A stretch of DNA of 44,468 nt, taken from the NCBI GenBank assembly GCA_013286045.1, contig JABDGM010000029.1:1-44468 (forward strand), written 5' to 3'. Positions 26,378 through 35,287 of this stretch are shown one piece after another. Every line of letters begins with the position of its first letter. The stretch's first letter is position 1. The DNA is from Planctomycetota bacterium. GTDB lineage: Bacteria > Planctomycetota > Planctomycetia > Pirellulales > Lacipirellulaceae. Both the position numbers and the translations under genes were made by a program. The notes beneath the pieces were generated by a model. That model ran no database searches. It was not told where the DNA came from and saw only the letters and a list, made by a program, of their open reading frames with translations.

Positions 26378-27526
26378 TTGCCCTCTTCTATCTCTTCCAC
26401 CCCGTTCGATTGCACCATCGTCGGCGCCAGTTTTGCCGGTCTCGCGTGTGCCACCGTGCTTGCCCGCCGTGGCTTGCGCGTTCGAGTTTTGGAACGCAAG
26501 GACGATCCTGGCGACAAGCTTCATACCACGGGAATCATCGTCAAAGAGGTCGTTGACCAAATCGCCCTCTTCGACCACCTACCCTCCGATCTAGTTCGGG
26601 CGGTGCCCGGCGTTCGACTTTACGCGCCAAACATGCGTCACGTTGATCTCGACGCCCCGGGTTATTACTTTCTCGCGACAGATACGCCGAACGTCATTCG
26701 TTGGTTAGCGCGTCAGGCCGAGCAGGCCGGCGTTGAGCTCGCCTGTGGAGCGTCGTTCACGGGGGCGACGAAAATCCGCTCCGGTTACCACGTCGATGGA
26801 TTCGGCGACACTCGCTATTTGATCGGGGCCGACGGGCCCAACTCGCAAGTCGCAAAAACACTCGCGCTGGGCCAAAATCAAGAATTCCTATTCGGAATGG
26901 AATACGAATTCGCCGGACTCGCGCTGGCTGTCGACGATCGTCTTCATTGCTTCTTCGATCGCAAACTCGCGCCCGGCTACATCGGTTGGATGGTCCCCAG
27001 CGTCGGCGTCACGCAAATCGGTCTGGCGCGCCGGATGCCGCGCGATCCCGAAGCGATGAAGCGCGTGATGGAGACGTTCCTTGAAAAGATTGCGCCGATT
27101 GCTGAGGTGCGACATTGCGAGCCCTCCGCAATCCGTGCCGGAATGATTCCGTGCGGCGGTGTCGTGCGGCCCGTGGCCACCGAACGGGCACTGCTAGTTG
27201 GCGACGCGGCTGGCATGGTTTCGCCCGTCACTGCCGGCGGCATTCACACTGCGCTCAAGCATGGCCTAGCCGCCGGGCACGCCGTCGCTGAATTTCTCGA
27301 AGGCAAGTGCGAAGACCCGCATCTTTGGTTCGCCGCAGGCTATCCGAAGTTCCGCACGAAGCGGTTGCTACGCTTTTTGTTCGATCACTTCCAAAGTGAC
27401 CTGCTCTTCAACGCCATGCTCGGCTCGCGGCCGTTGCGTATGGCGGCCAGCCAGGTCTATTTCCACCGTCGCAGCGTCATGCGACGCGCGTTGCCTACGC
27501 CTAGCGGCCGCTCATCCGATGGCTAG
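26378..27526 (+). CDS. FAD-dependent oxidoreductase, geranylgeranyl-reductase-like
   Basis: The 382-residue protein begins with the Rossmann FAD motif (CTIVGASFAGLACATVLARR, then LRVRVLERKDDPG). DTRYLIGADGPNSQVAKTLA and VGDAAGMVSPVTAGGIHTAL follow, the last being the strongest mark of the geranylgeranyl reductase / digeranylgeranylglycerophospholipid reductase group. Such flavoenzymes hydrogenate isoprenoid chains or related lipids; the substrate here is unknown. The start is TTG at 26378, the only one before the FAD motif in this frame, and there is no good Shine-Dalgarno. It follows the GNAT gene by 15 bp. Confidence 0.85.
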   Translation: MPSSISSTPFDCTIVGASFAGLACATVLARRGLRVRVLERKDDPGDKLHTTGIIVKEVVDQIALFDHLPSDLVRAVPGVRLYAPNMRHVDLDAPGYYFLATDTPNVIRWLARQAEQAGVELACGASFTGATKIRSGYHVDGFGDTRYLIGADGPNSQVAKTLALGQNQEFLFGMEYEFAGLALAVDDRLHCFFDRKLAPGYIGWMVPSVGVTQIGLARRMPRDPEAMKRVMETFLEKIAPIAEVRHCEPSAIRAGMIPCGGVVRPVATERALLVGDAAGMVSPVTAGGIHTALKHGLAAGHAVAEFLEGKCEDPHLWFAAGYPKFRTKRLLRFLFDHFQSDLLFNAMLGSRPLRMAASQVYFHRRSVMRRALPTPSGRSSDG

Positions 27527-27761
27527 AAGCCGATCTGCGACTATTGTTTACGGCTTTTTTCGCACTTCGAAAGTGTCTGGCAAAGTTTGCGGAACGTAAT
27601 GGTTATGGCCATCATTCCGGGTGATCTCGGAACAGTACGGAAGCCGCGTTCGCCGCGCCGAACCAAAACAACGCGAGACACTGCTTGCACAATAGCGGGC
27701 GCGAGGAACGGATGTCCTTCGCCGCGGCACGGTGCTCGATCACCTCGATGTGAGCCATACG

Positions 27762-28835
27762 ATGCGAACCAATGGACTGGTTTGGGCGATCGCGTTCTCT
27801 CTCTCCTTTGCTGGCCGTGTAGTCGCCGATGAGGCGGCAACCGGCGGAAGCGTTCCGGAGGAGGCCGCGCATGCGTGCGGCGATCAAAGCTGCAGCTCCT
27901 GCAATGAGGGCGACGTCAGCTACTGCTGCGTGCCGTCCAACCACCAGTTTTGGTACGCCGCTGCCGAACTCACGCTGCTCCACGTTGACGCCCGACCGGG
28001 CTCATCTCTCGCATTCACAGTGGACAACACGGCAAACCCCGGTACCGACTTAGTACTCTCTGAGAACAGCGATTTCACCAATTGGGGCTACGCGCCCCGA
28101 GCTTGGATCGGAGCGCATGTAAGCGAGAATTGGAGTGTTGAAGGCCGCTTTTGGCACCTCGAAGATTCCGCAAGCGCGTTTGTGACACCTACTTTCTTGG
28201 GAACTCCGATCAACCCAGGGTCCTTCAACTTCTTCCGGTCCGAATCATCGATTGAAGCCGAAACGATTGATATCGACGCGATCCGCACGTTCAATGTGGG
28301 TGGCTGGCAACTCGACGCTCAGCTGGGCGCGCGTCATGGCTCTTACTCGGCAGAAAACTTCGTTGCTGGCATCGGCAGTGGAGTAAATCTTGCGTCCGAT
28401 CAAATTGAAAGCTTCAACGGCACAGGCTTTTCATACGGTGGTCGCGTAAAACATTCGATCGGATGTTCCAATATATCCTGGGTCACGAGTGCTCGCGGAT
28501 CGTACCTCAGCGGTCAAGAACACTTAACCCGGCCGCTGGTTTTTGATTCGGGCATCGGTACCGTCGGTACTGCCAACCCGAGGGTGGACGATGCCAACCT
28601 TGTCATTGCGGAATTCCAAACGGGCGTTGAATGGGACTACGCACTAACATGCATTCCTGCGACGGCGTTCGTGCGTGCCTCGTATGAGTTCCAGGATTGG
28701 CATGTTAACGGGCACCACGACAATTTTTCCGGGAGTGTTACCAGTGGCAGCACTACCTCAACTGATAATATTTCGCAAGGTCTGGGCGAACTCACGCTCA
28801 ACGGCATCGCTCTTGCCGCGGGCATCGGCTGGTAG
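27762..28835 (+). CDS. Outer-membrane beta-barrel protein (Lpg1974/BBP7-like)
   Basis: From the ATG at 27762 the product has 357 residues. A signal peptide (residues 1-23, ending GRVVADE) is followed by a Cys-rich stretch (HACGDQSCSSCNEGDVSYCC) and then a long series of amphipathic strands: FWYAAAELTLLHVDARPG, WGYAPRAWIGAHVSENWSVE, WQLDAQLGARHGSYSAENF. It ends ...LAAGIGW with a terminal aromatic residue. The pattern is like the Lpg1974/BBP7 barrels common in planctomycetes. Role and pore function are unknown. It is convergent with the GH43 gene, 16 bp apart. Confidence 0.7.
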   Translation: MRTNGLVWAIAFSLSFAGRVVADEAATGGSVPEEAAHACGDQSCSSCNEGDVSYCCVPSNHQFWYAAAELTLLHVDARPGSSLAFTVDNTANPGTDLVLSENSDFTNWGYAPRAWIGAHVSENWSVEGRFWHLEDSASAFVTPTFLGTPINPGSFNFFRSESSIEAETIDIDAIRTFNVGGWQLDAQLGARHGSYSAENFVAGIGSGVNLASDQIESFNGTGFSYGGRVKHSIGCSNISWVTSARGSYLSGQEHLTRPLVFDSGIGTVGTANPRVDDANLVIAEFQTGVEWDYALTCIPATAFVRASYEFQDWHVNGHHDNFSGSVTSGSTTSTDNISQGLGELTLNGIALAAGIGW

Positions 28836-28851
28836 GGCATAAATCCATCGA

Positions 28852-29877
28852 TCACTTTGATGGCACGGGCTCCGGCGTGTCGCGCGTAACTCTCGTTTGC
28901 AGCCGCCCGTCGTCGTCGAACCAGATGGGATCGAGCGCCAAGAAGCGGCGATAGTTCGTCCCATCGTCGTACTTCTGGTGATAGATCATCCATAGCTTGC
29001 CATCCGGCCCGGTCACCACACAGTGATGTCCCGGCCCGTAGGTCGCCGGGGACGCGCCGGGCTGGCTGCGATGTGCAATCGGATTCTCGGCCGATTTCTT
29101 GAACGGCCCTAGCGGCGATTTCGCCGTCGCGTAACCGATCCCATAATTGGGCGAATCTGCGCCCGTGCCTGAATACATGAGATAGTACGTGTCGCCGTGT
29201 TTCAGCATGAATGGGCCTTCGGTCACACGGCCGCTGATCATCTCCCACGCTTCCGTCGGATGAATAAGTTCGACGGGCTCCCCTTCCTTCGTCAGCGGAT
29301 CGCTCATTCGCTGCTCGAGAATCTTGAAGCCGTCCGATATCTCGACGTAATACAGAACCATCTGGCCGTCGTCATCCTGAAACAAGTGCGCATCGATCGA
29401 CCCACTTGCCAGCACCTTCTTGTCTTCGAACGGCCCCGTCGGAGAATCGCTCACCGCCACGCCGATTTGCTTGTTGAACGGGCCATGCTGCGGCCCCGTC
29501 GGCGCGCTGTCGGTGTAATACAGATAGTACTTGCCATCGCCACGCTTGTTGTGAAACACATCCGGCGCCCATGCCCCGCCGTGCGCCGACTTGAATACGC
29601 TCCCGCGCGCTGTCCAATTCACTAGATTGGTCGACATCCATACGTCGTATCCCGCGCCATGGCTTGTGGGATACATAAAATATGTCCCGTCCACCAAAAT
29701 CACATCCGGGTCTGCCAGACTAATGTCTTCAAGAATTGGGTTCGAATATGTGCGCGCTGGCCCGCCGTGGTCACTCGATGTCTGAGCCACGGCGACGATC
29801 GTTGCGTTGCAGACCAAGCACAACGCGCAGAGAAGGGACGTAAACACGGATTTCTGTTGCCGGATCATGCGGCGCAA
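28852..29877 (-). CDS. Secreted glycoside hydrolase family 43 protein
   Basis: The 341-residue protein has a signal peptide (residues 1-31) and a five-bladed propeller of the GH43 type. YSNPILEDISLADPDVILVD carries the catalytic base Asp (about residue 56). ASGSIDAHLFQDDDG carries the pKa-modulating Asp, and SGRVTEGPFMLKHG carries the catalytic acid Glu. GPGHHCVVTGPDGKLWMIYH is also typical. Family members cleave arabinose or xylose from plant polysaccharides; the exact sugar cannot be told. The start could be the first ATG (29877) or MIRQQK three codons later. No polysaccharide-utilisation neighbours or transporters lie beside it. Confidence 0.9.
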   Translation of the reverse strand: MRRMIRQQKSVFTSLLCALCLVCNATIVAVAQTSSDHGGPARTYSNPILEDISLADPDVILVDGTYFMYPTSHGAGYDVWMSTNLVNWTARGSVFKSAHGGAWAPDVFHNKRGDGKYYLYYTDSAPTGPQHGPFNKQIGVAVSDSPTGPFEDKKVLASGSIDAHLFQDDDGQMVLYYVEISDGFKILEQRMSDPLTKEGEPVELIHPTEAWEMISGRVTEGPFMLKHGDTYYLMYSGTGADSPNYGIGYATAKSPLGPFKKSAENPIAHRSQPGASPATYGPGHHCVVTGPDGKLWMIYHQKYDDGTNYRRFLALDPIWFDDDGRLQTRVTRDTPEPVPSK

Positions 29878-30010
29878 CTCCGGGATGGGTGGGAAGGAAG
29901 GTTCCTAGGCGGGAAGAGGCATTTTACCTCAAAACTGGCGGCTTTGGCTCCAGCAAGAAATGCGAAAGATAACTTCGACTTCGGTAATCACCTCCGCTCG
30001 CCGCAAACGC

Positions 30011-30043
30011 AAAACGGCGGCGACAAGTCTCCTTGCCGCCGCC
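30011..30043 (-). terminator. Intrinsic terminator of the PEP-CTERM gene
   Basis: GGCGGCGACAAG (30016-30027) pairs with CTTGCCGCCGCC (30032-30043) at 11 of 12 positions. On the minus strand the stem is followed by TTTTGCGTTT. It lies 53 bp after the stop of the gene at 30096. Confidence 0.7.
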
Positions 30044-30095
30044 GCATTCGTTTGTTGAATACCGGATGCTGGAATTGAAAATACGGCCTCCGGAT

Positions 30096-31121
30096 TTATC
30101 GCGCGATTCGTCGTCGCACGCCCAGGAACCCCGCCATGGCAATTCCCAAAATAGTGAGGGACGCCGGCTCGGGGATCTCCGATACCGCGACGTTGTCGTA
30201 CAAGAAGTACGTGTTCGGCCCCGAGAGCGATGCGAAGGGATCCGTCATTCCCAAAGTAATCGTGCCGCTGTTCTGCGTTTGGGTTGCATCAATCACCGAG
30301 TAGATTGTCGTGTAGTTGGCGTCATTGGGATTCTTCATTTCCCACTTCACGAGCCCCGAGGTCATATCTCGCGTTAGCCGCACATTCACCCAGCGGTTAA
30401 GAACATAGCCCGCCTGTGAAAATCCGCCGGCGCCGTCCTGGTCGGGAAACAGCGATTGATAAGTCACGCTCGTCACTGCGCCGGGATTCTGCGAAACGTC
30501 TAGATAACGCGCTGCCGTATTATCCTGGGTGCCAACTTCCAGGGCGCGCATCGCAGAGGACGTGCCATTGTCCGACGAGTTGGTGAACCAGTATCCGCTG
30601 GTCGCAACGGGGCCTAGCGAGTTGAACGTGCCCGTCTGTGTCGAATGATAAAAACCGTACGTGCCGTAGTTGGTGCTGCCAAAACCGGTGTCGGTAAAGT
30701 GGGCGTACATATCGAACGTCATCACGACCGAGGTCGTCAGGTTCAGACTGTTCGCATAAGCGTTGATGCCCGCGATGGTACCAGAACCTGGAGTGCTCCC
30801 CGTATTGGCCGCAAGCTTGAGTCCCGTGTGCGTGGTTTGGCCGGTTTGCGGAACACCAATTGGATTACCGGCGAAGTCGAGTACCGACGTATAGTCGAAG
30901 GCGAAGTCGGCGGAGGAGACCGGTCCGGATGTGACCGTCGTCCAGCGAGATGACGCGTTGCCGTCGTCGAAATTCTCGGTGTATAGGGTCGCACTATTTG
31001 CTTGAGAGTTTAGGACCGAGCCGGCGGCAAACAATGCCAGGCTGGCAATTGCAAATGAGACCCGGTGATTTCGCGCATTCCGCGCACCACAGCGGGAGAA
31101 AAACTGTCCATTCAATTTCAT
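30096..31121 (-). CDS. PEP-CTERM protein with lectin-like fold
   Basis: The 341-residue protein has a signal peptide (VSFAIASLALFAAGSVLNSQ and ANSA, cleavage near 44). The body starts TLYTENFDDGNASSRWT and continues with strands such as VVMTFDMYAHFTD, GYVLNRWVNVRLTRDMTSG and VKWEMKNPND, a pattern seen in concanavalin-like beta-sandwich PEP-CTERM proteins. The tail is a textbook sorting signal: IPEPASLTILGIAMAGFLG followed by VRRRIAR. It is exported and probably matrix- or surface-associated; the ligand is unknown. It stands alone, with its own terminator. Confidence 0.85.
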   Translation of the reverse strand: MKLNGQFFSRCGARNARNHRVSFAIASLALFAAGSVLNSQANSATLYTENFDDGNASSRWTTVTSGPVSSADFAFDYTSVLDFAGNPIGVPQTGQTTHTGLKLAANTGSTPGSGTIAGINAYANSLNLTTSVVMTFDMYAHFTDTGFGSTNYGTYGFYHSTQTGTFNSLGPVATSGYWFTNSSDNGTSSAMRALEVGTQDNTAARYLDVSQNPGAVTSVTYQSLFPDQDGAGGFSQAGYVLNRWVNVRLTRDMTSGLVKWEMKNPNDANYTTIYSVIDATQTQNSGTITLGMTDPFASLSGPNTYFLYDNVAVSEIPEPASLTILGIAMAGFLGVRRRIAR

Positions 31122-31392
31122 TAGACGCTCCTAGGATTAAAGTTCAACGTGTTTTTGCGCCTGACGAACCCCCCGCCATTGCGGTCAGTTTGTGCCCCCT
31201 AAGTTAAGGGAAGACGAAGGCCGCATCAACCGAAATCTGCCGAATTCGCAGAAAATATCTGGCGATCTACGTCGGGCCGAGTATTGCCGGAAACGTGCCC
31301 CTCTACGACTGCATAAACGCGGTCGCAAGGCGATATATTGAACGTCCGACTCCATCCCCCAAAGTCCGTTCACGGGTTACGGGAACCGTTCC

Positions 31393-32898
31393 GTGTCTGA
31401 AAGCGAAGTTCTAATCATCGGCGCCGGTCCCTCCGGCCTGTTCGCCGCCGCCGAACTCGCCCGCCACGGTGTCAAAGCTCGGCTTATCGACCGCGACCTG
31501 CAGCCACACCGCGAAGCCCGCGCCACCTCGATCCAACCCGGCACGCTCGAAATCCTGAACACAATCGGCCTGCTGCAGCCATTTCTCGATACGGCCGAAC
31601 GCATTCACTGCTCGCGCATGTACGGCCCTGGCATGACCGAGCTGGGCTCGATGAGCCACGACGGCAGTGGCTGCTGCTGCGAATTCCAATGCAGCCTTCC
31701 GCAGTACGAAACGCAGCGCATCCTCGAAGAACACCTCACGTCGCTTGGCGGCCAAGTCGAGCGCGGCGTCACCGCCACAAGCGTCACCACCGATGCCAAT
31801 GGCCCGTGCGTCGAGCTCGCGCACCAAGACGGCCGGGTCGAAACCGTCCGCCCGCGATTTGTCATCGGCGCCGGCGGCGCGCACAGCGTCACGCGCCACT
31901 CGATGAGCGAGCCTCTCACCGGCACTACGTACCGGGGCAACTTTCTTGTGGCCGATATCGAGATGTCCGCCCCGATCCCACGCACGGAAGCCGGCGTTAT
32001 CTGCGGCCCAAACGGCTTCTTGCTCCTGGCTCCGCTACCGGGCGGCCGTTGGATCAGCTTTCAAGATTTGGAAGAAGGCGTGACTGCCGTTGCCGCCGAC
32101 GAAGTCGTCACGCGCGTCGCCGCGCGGCTCTATGGAAAATACCACCCGGCCAACGTCTCATGGTTCGCCCCGTTTCGAATGCATCGCCGCATCGTGTCGC
32201 GACTGGCTGATGGCCACCGTTTCCTCATCGGCGACGCTGCCCACCTCTCCAGCCCATTCGGCGGTGAAGGCCTCAACGCTGGGCTGCACGATGGCCACGA
32301 CCTGGCCTGGAAACTCGCCCTCGTTCTCCGCGGCGATGCCGGCCAGCCGCTCATCGAAGGCTATATGTCCGAACGCCGTATCGCCGATCATCATGTGCTC
32401 GCCGTTTCCGACGAAGTCCATCAATCGGTCGTCGACGTTGCCGAAGGTGCCCGCGCGGGCCGCGAACTTCACCCGGCCGCCGTCGATCCCGTCACCGCCG
32501 CGCTCGTCCGCAACTCGCGTGCGATGATCGACGTCGACTACTGGGGCAGCCCGCTTATCGCCGATTACGGTCCCGGCGGCCCCGTCACAAACGCCCCGCG
32601 CCCCGGCCAATGGTACCCCGACTGGTCGCACTTCGCCGGGACAACGCACCGGGTGCTTATGTTCGGTGACTCTGCCGACCCGGCGTCCCTGCTCCGCTTC
32701 ACCGGCCGCTGGTCGCGCCTCGCCCCCTTATCGCGGAATGTCGACGTGGATCGCCGCCGCGCCGGCCTCGCCACGGACGGCCTCATTCTCCTCCGTCCCG
32801 ACGGTCACATCGGCTTCCGCTTTCCGGCGACGGATTCCGATGCGTTCTCGGCGCTCGACGCGCACCTGGCATCGTACTTAATTCCTGCAGAGCAGTAA
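31393..32898 (+). CDS. FAD-dependent aromatic monooxygenase (PheA/TfdB type)
   Basis: The 501-residue protein starts at GTG 31393 with SESEVLIIGAGPSGLFAAAE, the dinucleotide-binding motif, close to the N-terminus. It continues with LIDRDLQPHREARATSIQPG, PRFVIGAGGAHSVTRH and FLIGDAAHLSSPFGGEGLNA, then LHDGHDLAWKL, the FAD ribityl and GD motifs of class A flavin monooxygenases. The central GADG signature reads GAGG here, one substitution in an otherwise typical motif. Enzymes of this group hydroxylate phenols or polyketide-like aromatics with NAD(P)H and oxygen. The glycosyltransferase gene starts 36 bp downstream, suggesting co-transcription. Confidence 0.9.
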   Translation: MSESEVLIIGAGPSGLFAAAELARHGVKARLIDRDLQPHREARATSIQPGTLEILNTIGLLQPFLDTAERIHCSRMYGPGMTELGSMSHDGSGCCCEFQCSLPQYETQRILEEHLTSLGGQVERGVTATSVTTDANGPCVELAHQDGRVETVRPRFVIGAGGAHSVTRHSMSEPLTGTTYRGNFLVADIEMSAPIPRTEAGVICGPNGFLLLAPLPGGRWISFQDLEEGVTAVAADEVVTRVAARLYGKYHPANVSWFAPFRMHRRIVSRLADGHRFLIGDAAHLSSPFGGEGLNAGLHDGHDLAWKLALVLRGDAGQPLIEGYMSERRIADHHVLAVSDEVHQSVVDVAEGARAGRELHPAAVDPVTAALVRNSRAMIDVDYWGSPLIADYGPGGPVTNAPRPGQWYPDWSHFAGTTHRVLMFGDSADPASLLRFTGRWSRLAPLSRNVDVDRRRAGLATDGLILLRPDGHIGFRFPATDSDAFSALDAHLASYLIPAEQ

Positions 32899-32934
32899 GT
32901 CGCACGCTCGGTCCCAACGCAGCCACTTCTTCGT

Positions 32935-33669
32935 ATGCTCTCCTTCATCGTCCCTGCTCACAACGAAGAACGATGGATCGCCAAATGCCTTGGCAGTATC
33001 CGCGATGCCATGGAGAAGATTGCCGAGCCATACGAAGTCATCGTTGTCGATGATGCGTCCACCGATACGACCCATCACATCGCCGAGCAAATGGGTGCAC
33101 GTACGCTGCGCGTCGAGCTGCGTTTGATCGCCGGCGTCCGCAACGCCGGCGCGCGCGAAGCCAAGGGCGATTTGTTCTTCTTCATCGATGCCGACACTGA
33201 AGCGAACGAACCCGCCATTCGCGCGGCCCTCGACGCCCTTCGCGCTGGCGCGGCTGGCGGCGGATGCGTCCCAAAATTCGTTGGCCCGATGCCACTTTGG
33301 GCTCGCTTCGTGATTCGCTTCGCCGTGTTTGCCGCCCGGCGAGTCCGCCTCGTTGGCGGTGCATTTCAGTTCTGCACGCGCGACGCCTTCCACGCGATCG
33401 GAGGTTACGACGAATCGTTCACGGCCGGCGAGGACCTGGCCTTCTGCCTGGCGATCAATAAAATTGGCCGGTTTGTCGTCCCCGGCCCGGCCGTCGTCAC
33501 CTCCGCGCGAAAGCTCAGCGTCGTGAGCCCATGGCAAGTGATTTCGCTCCTCATCACGATTACGATCCGCGGTCCGCGCTACAACAGCCCCTGGGTCCAC
33601 GACATCCTCTATGGCGACCGCGCCCAGGCCGCGCGAGAATCGCGCGACCACACCGAATCGGCACTGTAG
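32935..33669 (+). CDS. Family 2 glycosyltransferase
   Basis: The 244-residue protein begins MLSFIVPAHNEERWIAKCL, the GT-A family 2 opening. EVIVVDDASTDTT and DLFFFIDADTEANEP follow; the latter carries the DxD metal/nucleotide-sugar site. RLVGGAFQFCTRDAFHAIGG and YDESFTAGEDLAFCLAI resemble the acceptor and ED motifs. It transfers a sugar from a nucleotide donor; the acceptor is unknown. Its stop codon TAG lies inside the terminal repeat (TGTAGGATGGG) of the 80-bp element that follows, so that element may have set the C-terminus. A 304-codon antisense frame here is a shadow. Confidence 0.88.
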   Translation: MLSFIVPAHNEERWIAKCLGSIRDAMEKIAEPYEVIVVDDASTDTTHHIAEQMGARTLRVELRLIAGVRNAGAREAKGDLFFFIDADTEANEPAIRAALDALRAGAAGGGCVPKFVGPMPLWARFVIRFAVFAARRVRLVGGAFQFCTRDAFHAIGGYDESFTAGEDLAFCLAINKIGRFVVPGPAVVTSARKLSVVSPWQVISLLITITIRGPRYNSPWVHDILYGDRAQAARESRDHTESAL

Positions 33670-33744
33670 GATGGGCTCGCCGCGCAGCGGGAACTCATCG
33701 CTCGGCTGCGATGGGTTTTTGCTTCGCAACAAACCCATCCTACA
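33665..33744. repeat. 80-bp palindromic element with 11-bp terminal inverted repeats
   Basis: TGTAGGATGGG (33665-33675) and CCCATCCTACA (33734-33744) are perfect inverted repeats. Inside, GATGGGTTT and AAACCCATC form a second hairpin with loop TTGCTTCGCAAC, and CCGC/GCGG a third. The left repeat supplies the stop codon of the glycosyltransferase gene. It is shaped like a small non-autonomous (MITE/REPIN-like) element. No second copy is in the window. Confidence 0.5.
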
Positions 33745-33879
33745 CGTAAATTTCCCCCGCATTTTCGCCCGCCGGTTGACCAAGCCCCCCAAAAAGTGGA
33801 CGATTTGAAGTCGGCCCCACGCGTCGCCAAGTGCGTATTCGCACTACTGCTTCAAGTCTTTTCACTGCTCTAATCGCGT

Positions 33880-35247
33880 ATGGCCACACTTGCCTCGATG
33901 ACCGAATCGCCCGCACGCCAACGTGTCTTGCCGATGCATCTGAACGCGGCCGACCACCTTTGGTTGGCGCAGGATTTACCCGGTTACCCGTCGACTTTTG
34001 TCATTCAGCTCGACTTCAGCGGCCAAATCGATCGCCGCGTCTGGGAGTCCGCTCTTGGCGATGCACTCGATCGCCATCCGCTGCTTCGCGCATACATTCT
34101 GCCGGGCAAGCAAGATCTGCCGTGTTGGCAAGCGGCCCCGGAACAACTACCGCCCGTCGATTGGTCGGCCGAGGGAACCCCGATTCGTTGCCCCAACGGC
34201 GAGGCGATCGATTTGTCGCGCGAAACGGGCCTTCGCATTTGGGTTCGGGTCGGCGTCGATCGGTCGCGCGTGCTTCTGCAGTTCCATCATGCAGCCTGCG
34301 ACGGCACCGGCGCCTACCGGTTCATCGGCGATGTGCTCGCGTCGTACGCGACGCACACGGATGTCGTGGCCCAGACTTCAACTCTCGCCCCCACCCGGCC
34401 GCAGCTTCTGCGTTCCCGCACGGAACGACTGATTGGCTTGCAACCGGTCGGATGGCGTGCTGGTTTGGCGCTCGGCTATCGAATCCTGTTTCGCCGACCG
34501 GTTCCGTTGGCCGCTCCATCGGCGGCCCGCGAAGGCCGCGCGATCGACGATTTTCCTGGCTTTCTTTCATTCTCGCTCGACCGCACCATTGCCCAGCAAC
34601 TGCGATCGGCCGCCGATACTCGCGGTGCGACGCTTAACGATCTTCTGCTGCGAGATTTATTTCTCACGATGCGGGAATGGAATAGGCAGCACGGATCTGG
34701 CGGCCACCAGCGGCTGGCGGTCATGATGCCCACCGACATGCGCCGCTCTGAAGATTGCGAAATGCCGGCCGCAAACCTCACCAGTTACACGTTTTTAGCT
34801 CGCGAGACCCGAAGCTTCGGCACGCCGGACGAACTGCTATCGACAATTCAAGCCGAAACGCTGCGCATAAAAAGTCTTCGGCTCGGCACGAAATTCATGA
34901 GCGCGGTCAATTGGATGTCGCGCAAACCCAAGCTGCTGCCGTTCCTCGCCTCGCGCAATGTTTGCCTGGCGACTGCCGTCTTATCCAACGCCGCGGATCC
35001 GAGCCGTCGCTTCACCGCCAAATTTCGCCGCGACGAGGGTCGCATCGTCGCCGGCAATCTCATCCTCGAGGCGATCACCGGTGTCCCGCCACTGCGTGCG
35101 AAAACTCGAGCCACTTTCTCGATTTCGCAGTACAATCGCCGCCTGACCGTGAGCCTACGCGGCGATCCGAAATGTTTCACATTGGAAGACACGGCCGCAC
35201 TGCTACAGACCTACATGCAGCGGCTGCGCGACTCCGCTTCAGCGTAA
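33880..35247 (+). CDS. Condensation/WS-DGAT-like acyltransferase
   Basis: The 455-residue protein has the HHxxxDG motif (FHHAACDGTG, His136-Gly142) of the CoA-dependent acyltransferase superfamily that includes condensation domains and wax-ester/diacylglycerol acyltransferases. LNAADHLWLAQDLPGYPSTF near the N-terminus and LDRHPLLRAYIL match the first lobe. AVMMPTDMRRSEDCEMPAAN and LTSYTFL match the second. It likely joins an acyl group to an alcohol or amine; neither partner is known. The gene follows the glycosyltransferase after the palindromic element, and it converges with the GH25 gene, 40 bp apart. Confidence 0.75.
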   Translation: MATLASMTESPARQRVLPMHLNAADHLWLAQDLPGYPSTFVIQLDFSGQIDRRVWESALGDALDRHPLLRAYILPGKQDLPCWQAAPEQLPPVDWSAEGTPIRCPNGEAIDLSRETGLRIWVRVGVDRSRVLLQFHHAACDGTGAYRFIGDVLASYATHTDVVAQTSTLAPTRPQLLRSRTERLIGLQPVGWRAGLALGYRILFRRPVPLAAPSAAREGRAIDDFPGFLSFSLDRTIAQQLRSAADTRGATLNDLLLRDLFLTMREWNRQHGSGGHQRLAVMMPTDMRRSEDCEMPAANLTSYTFLARETRSFGTPDELLSTIQAETLRIKSLRLGTKFMSAVNWMSRKPKLLPFLASRNVCLATAVLSNAADPSRRFTAKFRRDEGRIVAGNLILEAITGVPPLRAKTRATFSISQYNRRLTVSLRGDPKCFTLEDTAALLQTYMQRLRDSASA

Positions 35248-35287
35248 AGATAACGCTATGCGAGGTGAATTTGAACTCGACGACTAC

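Noticed and set aside
32878-33792. 304-codon frame on the minus strand
   Set aside because: It is antisense to the glycosyltransferase gene, which has clear GT-A motifs; the antisense product has no recognisable domain and arises from high GC.
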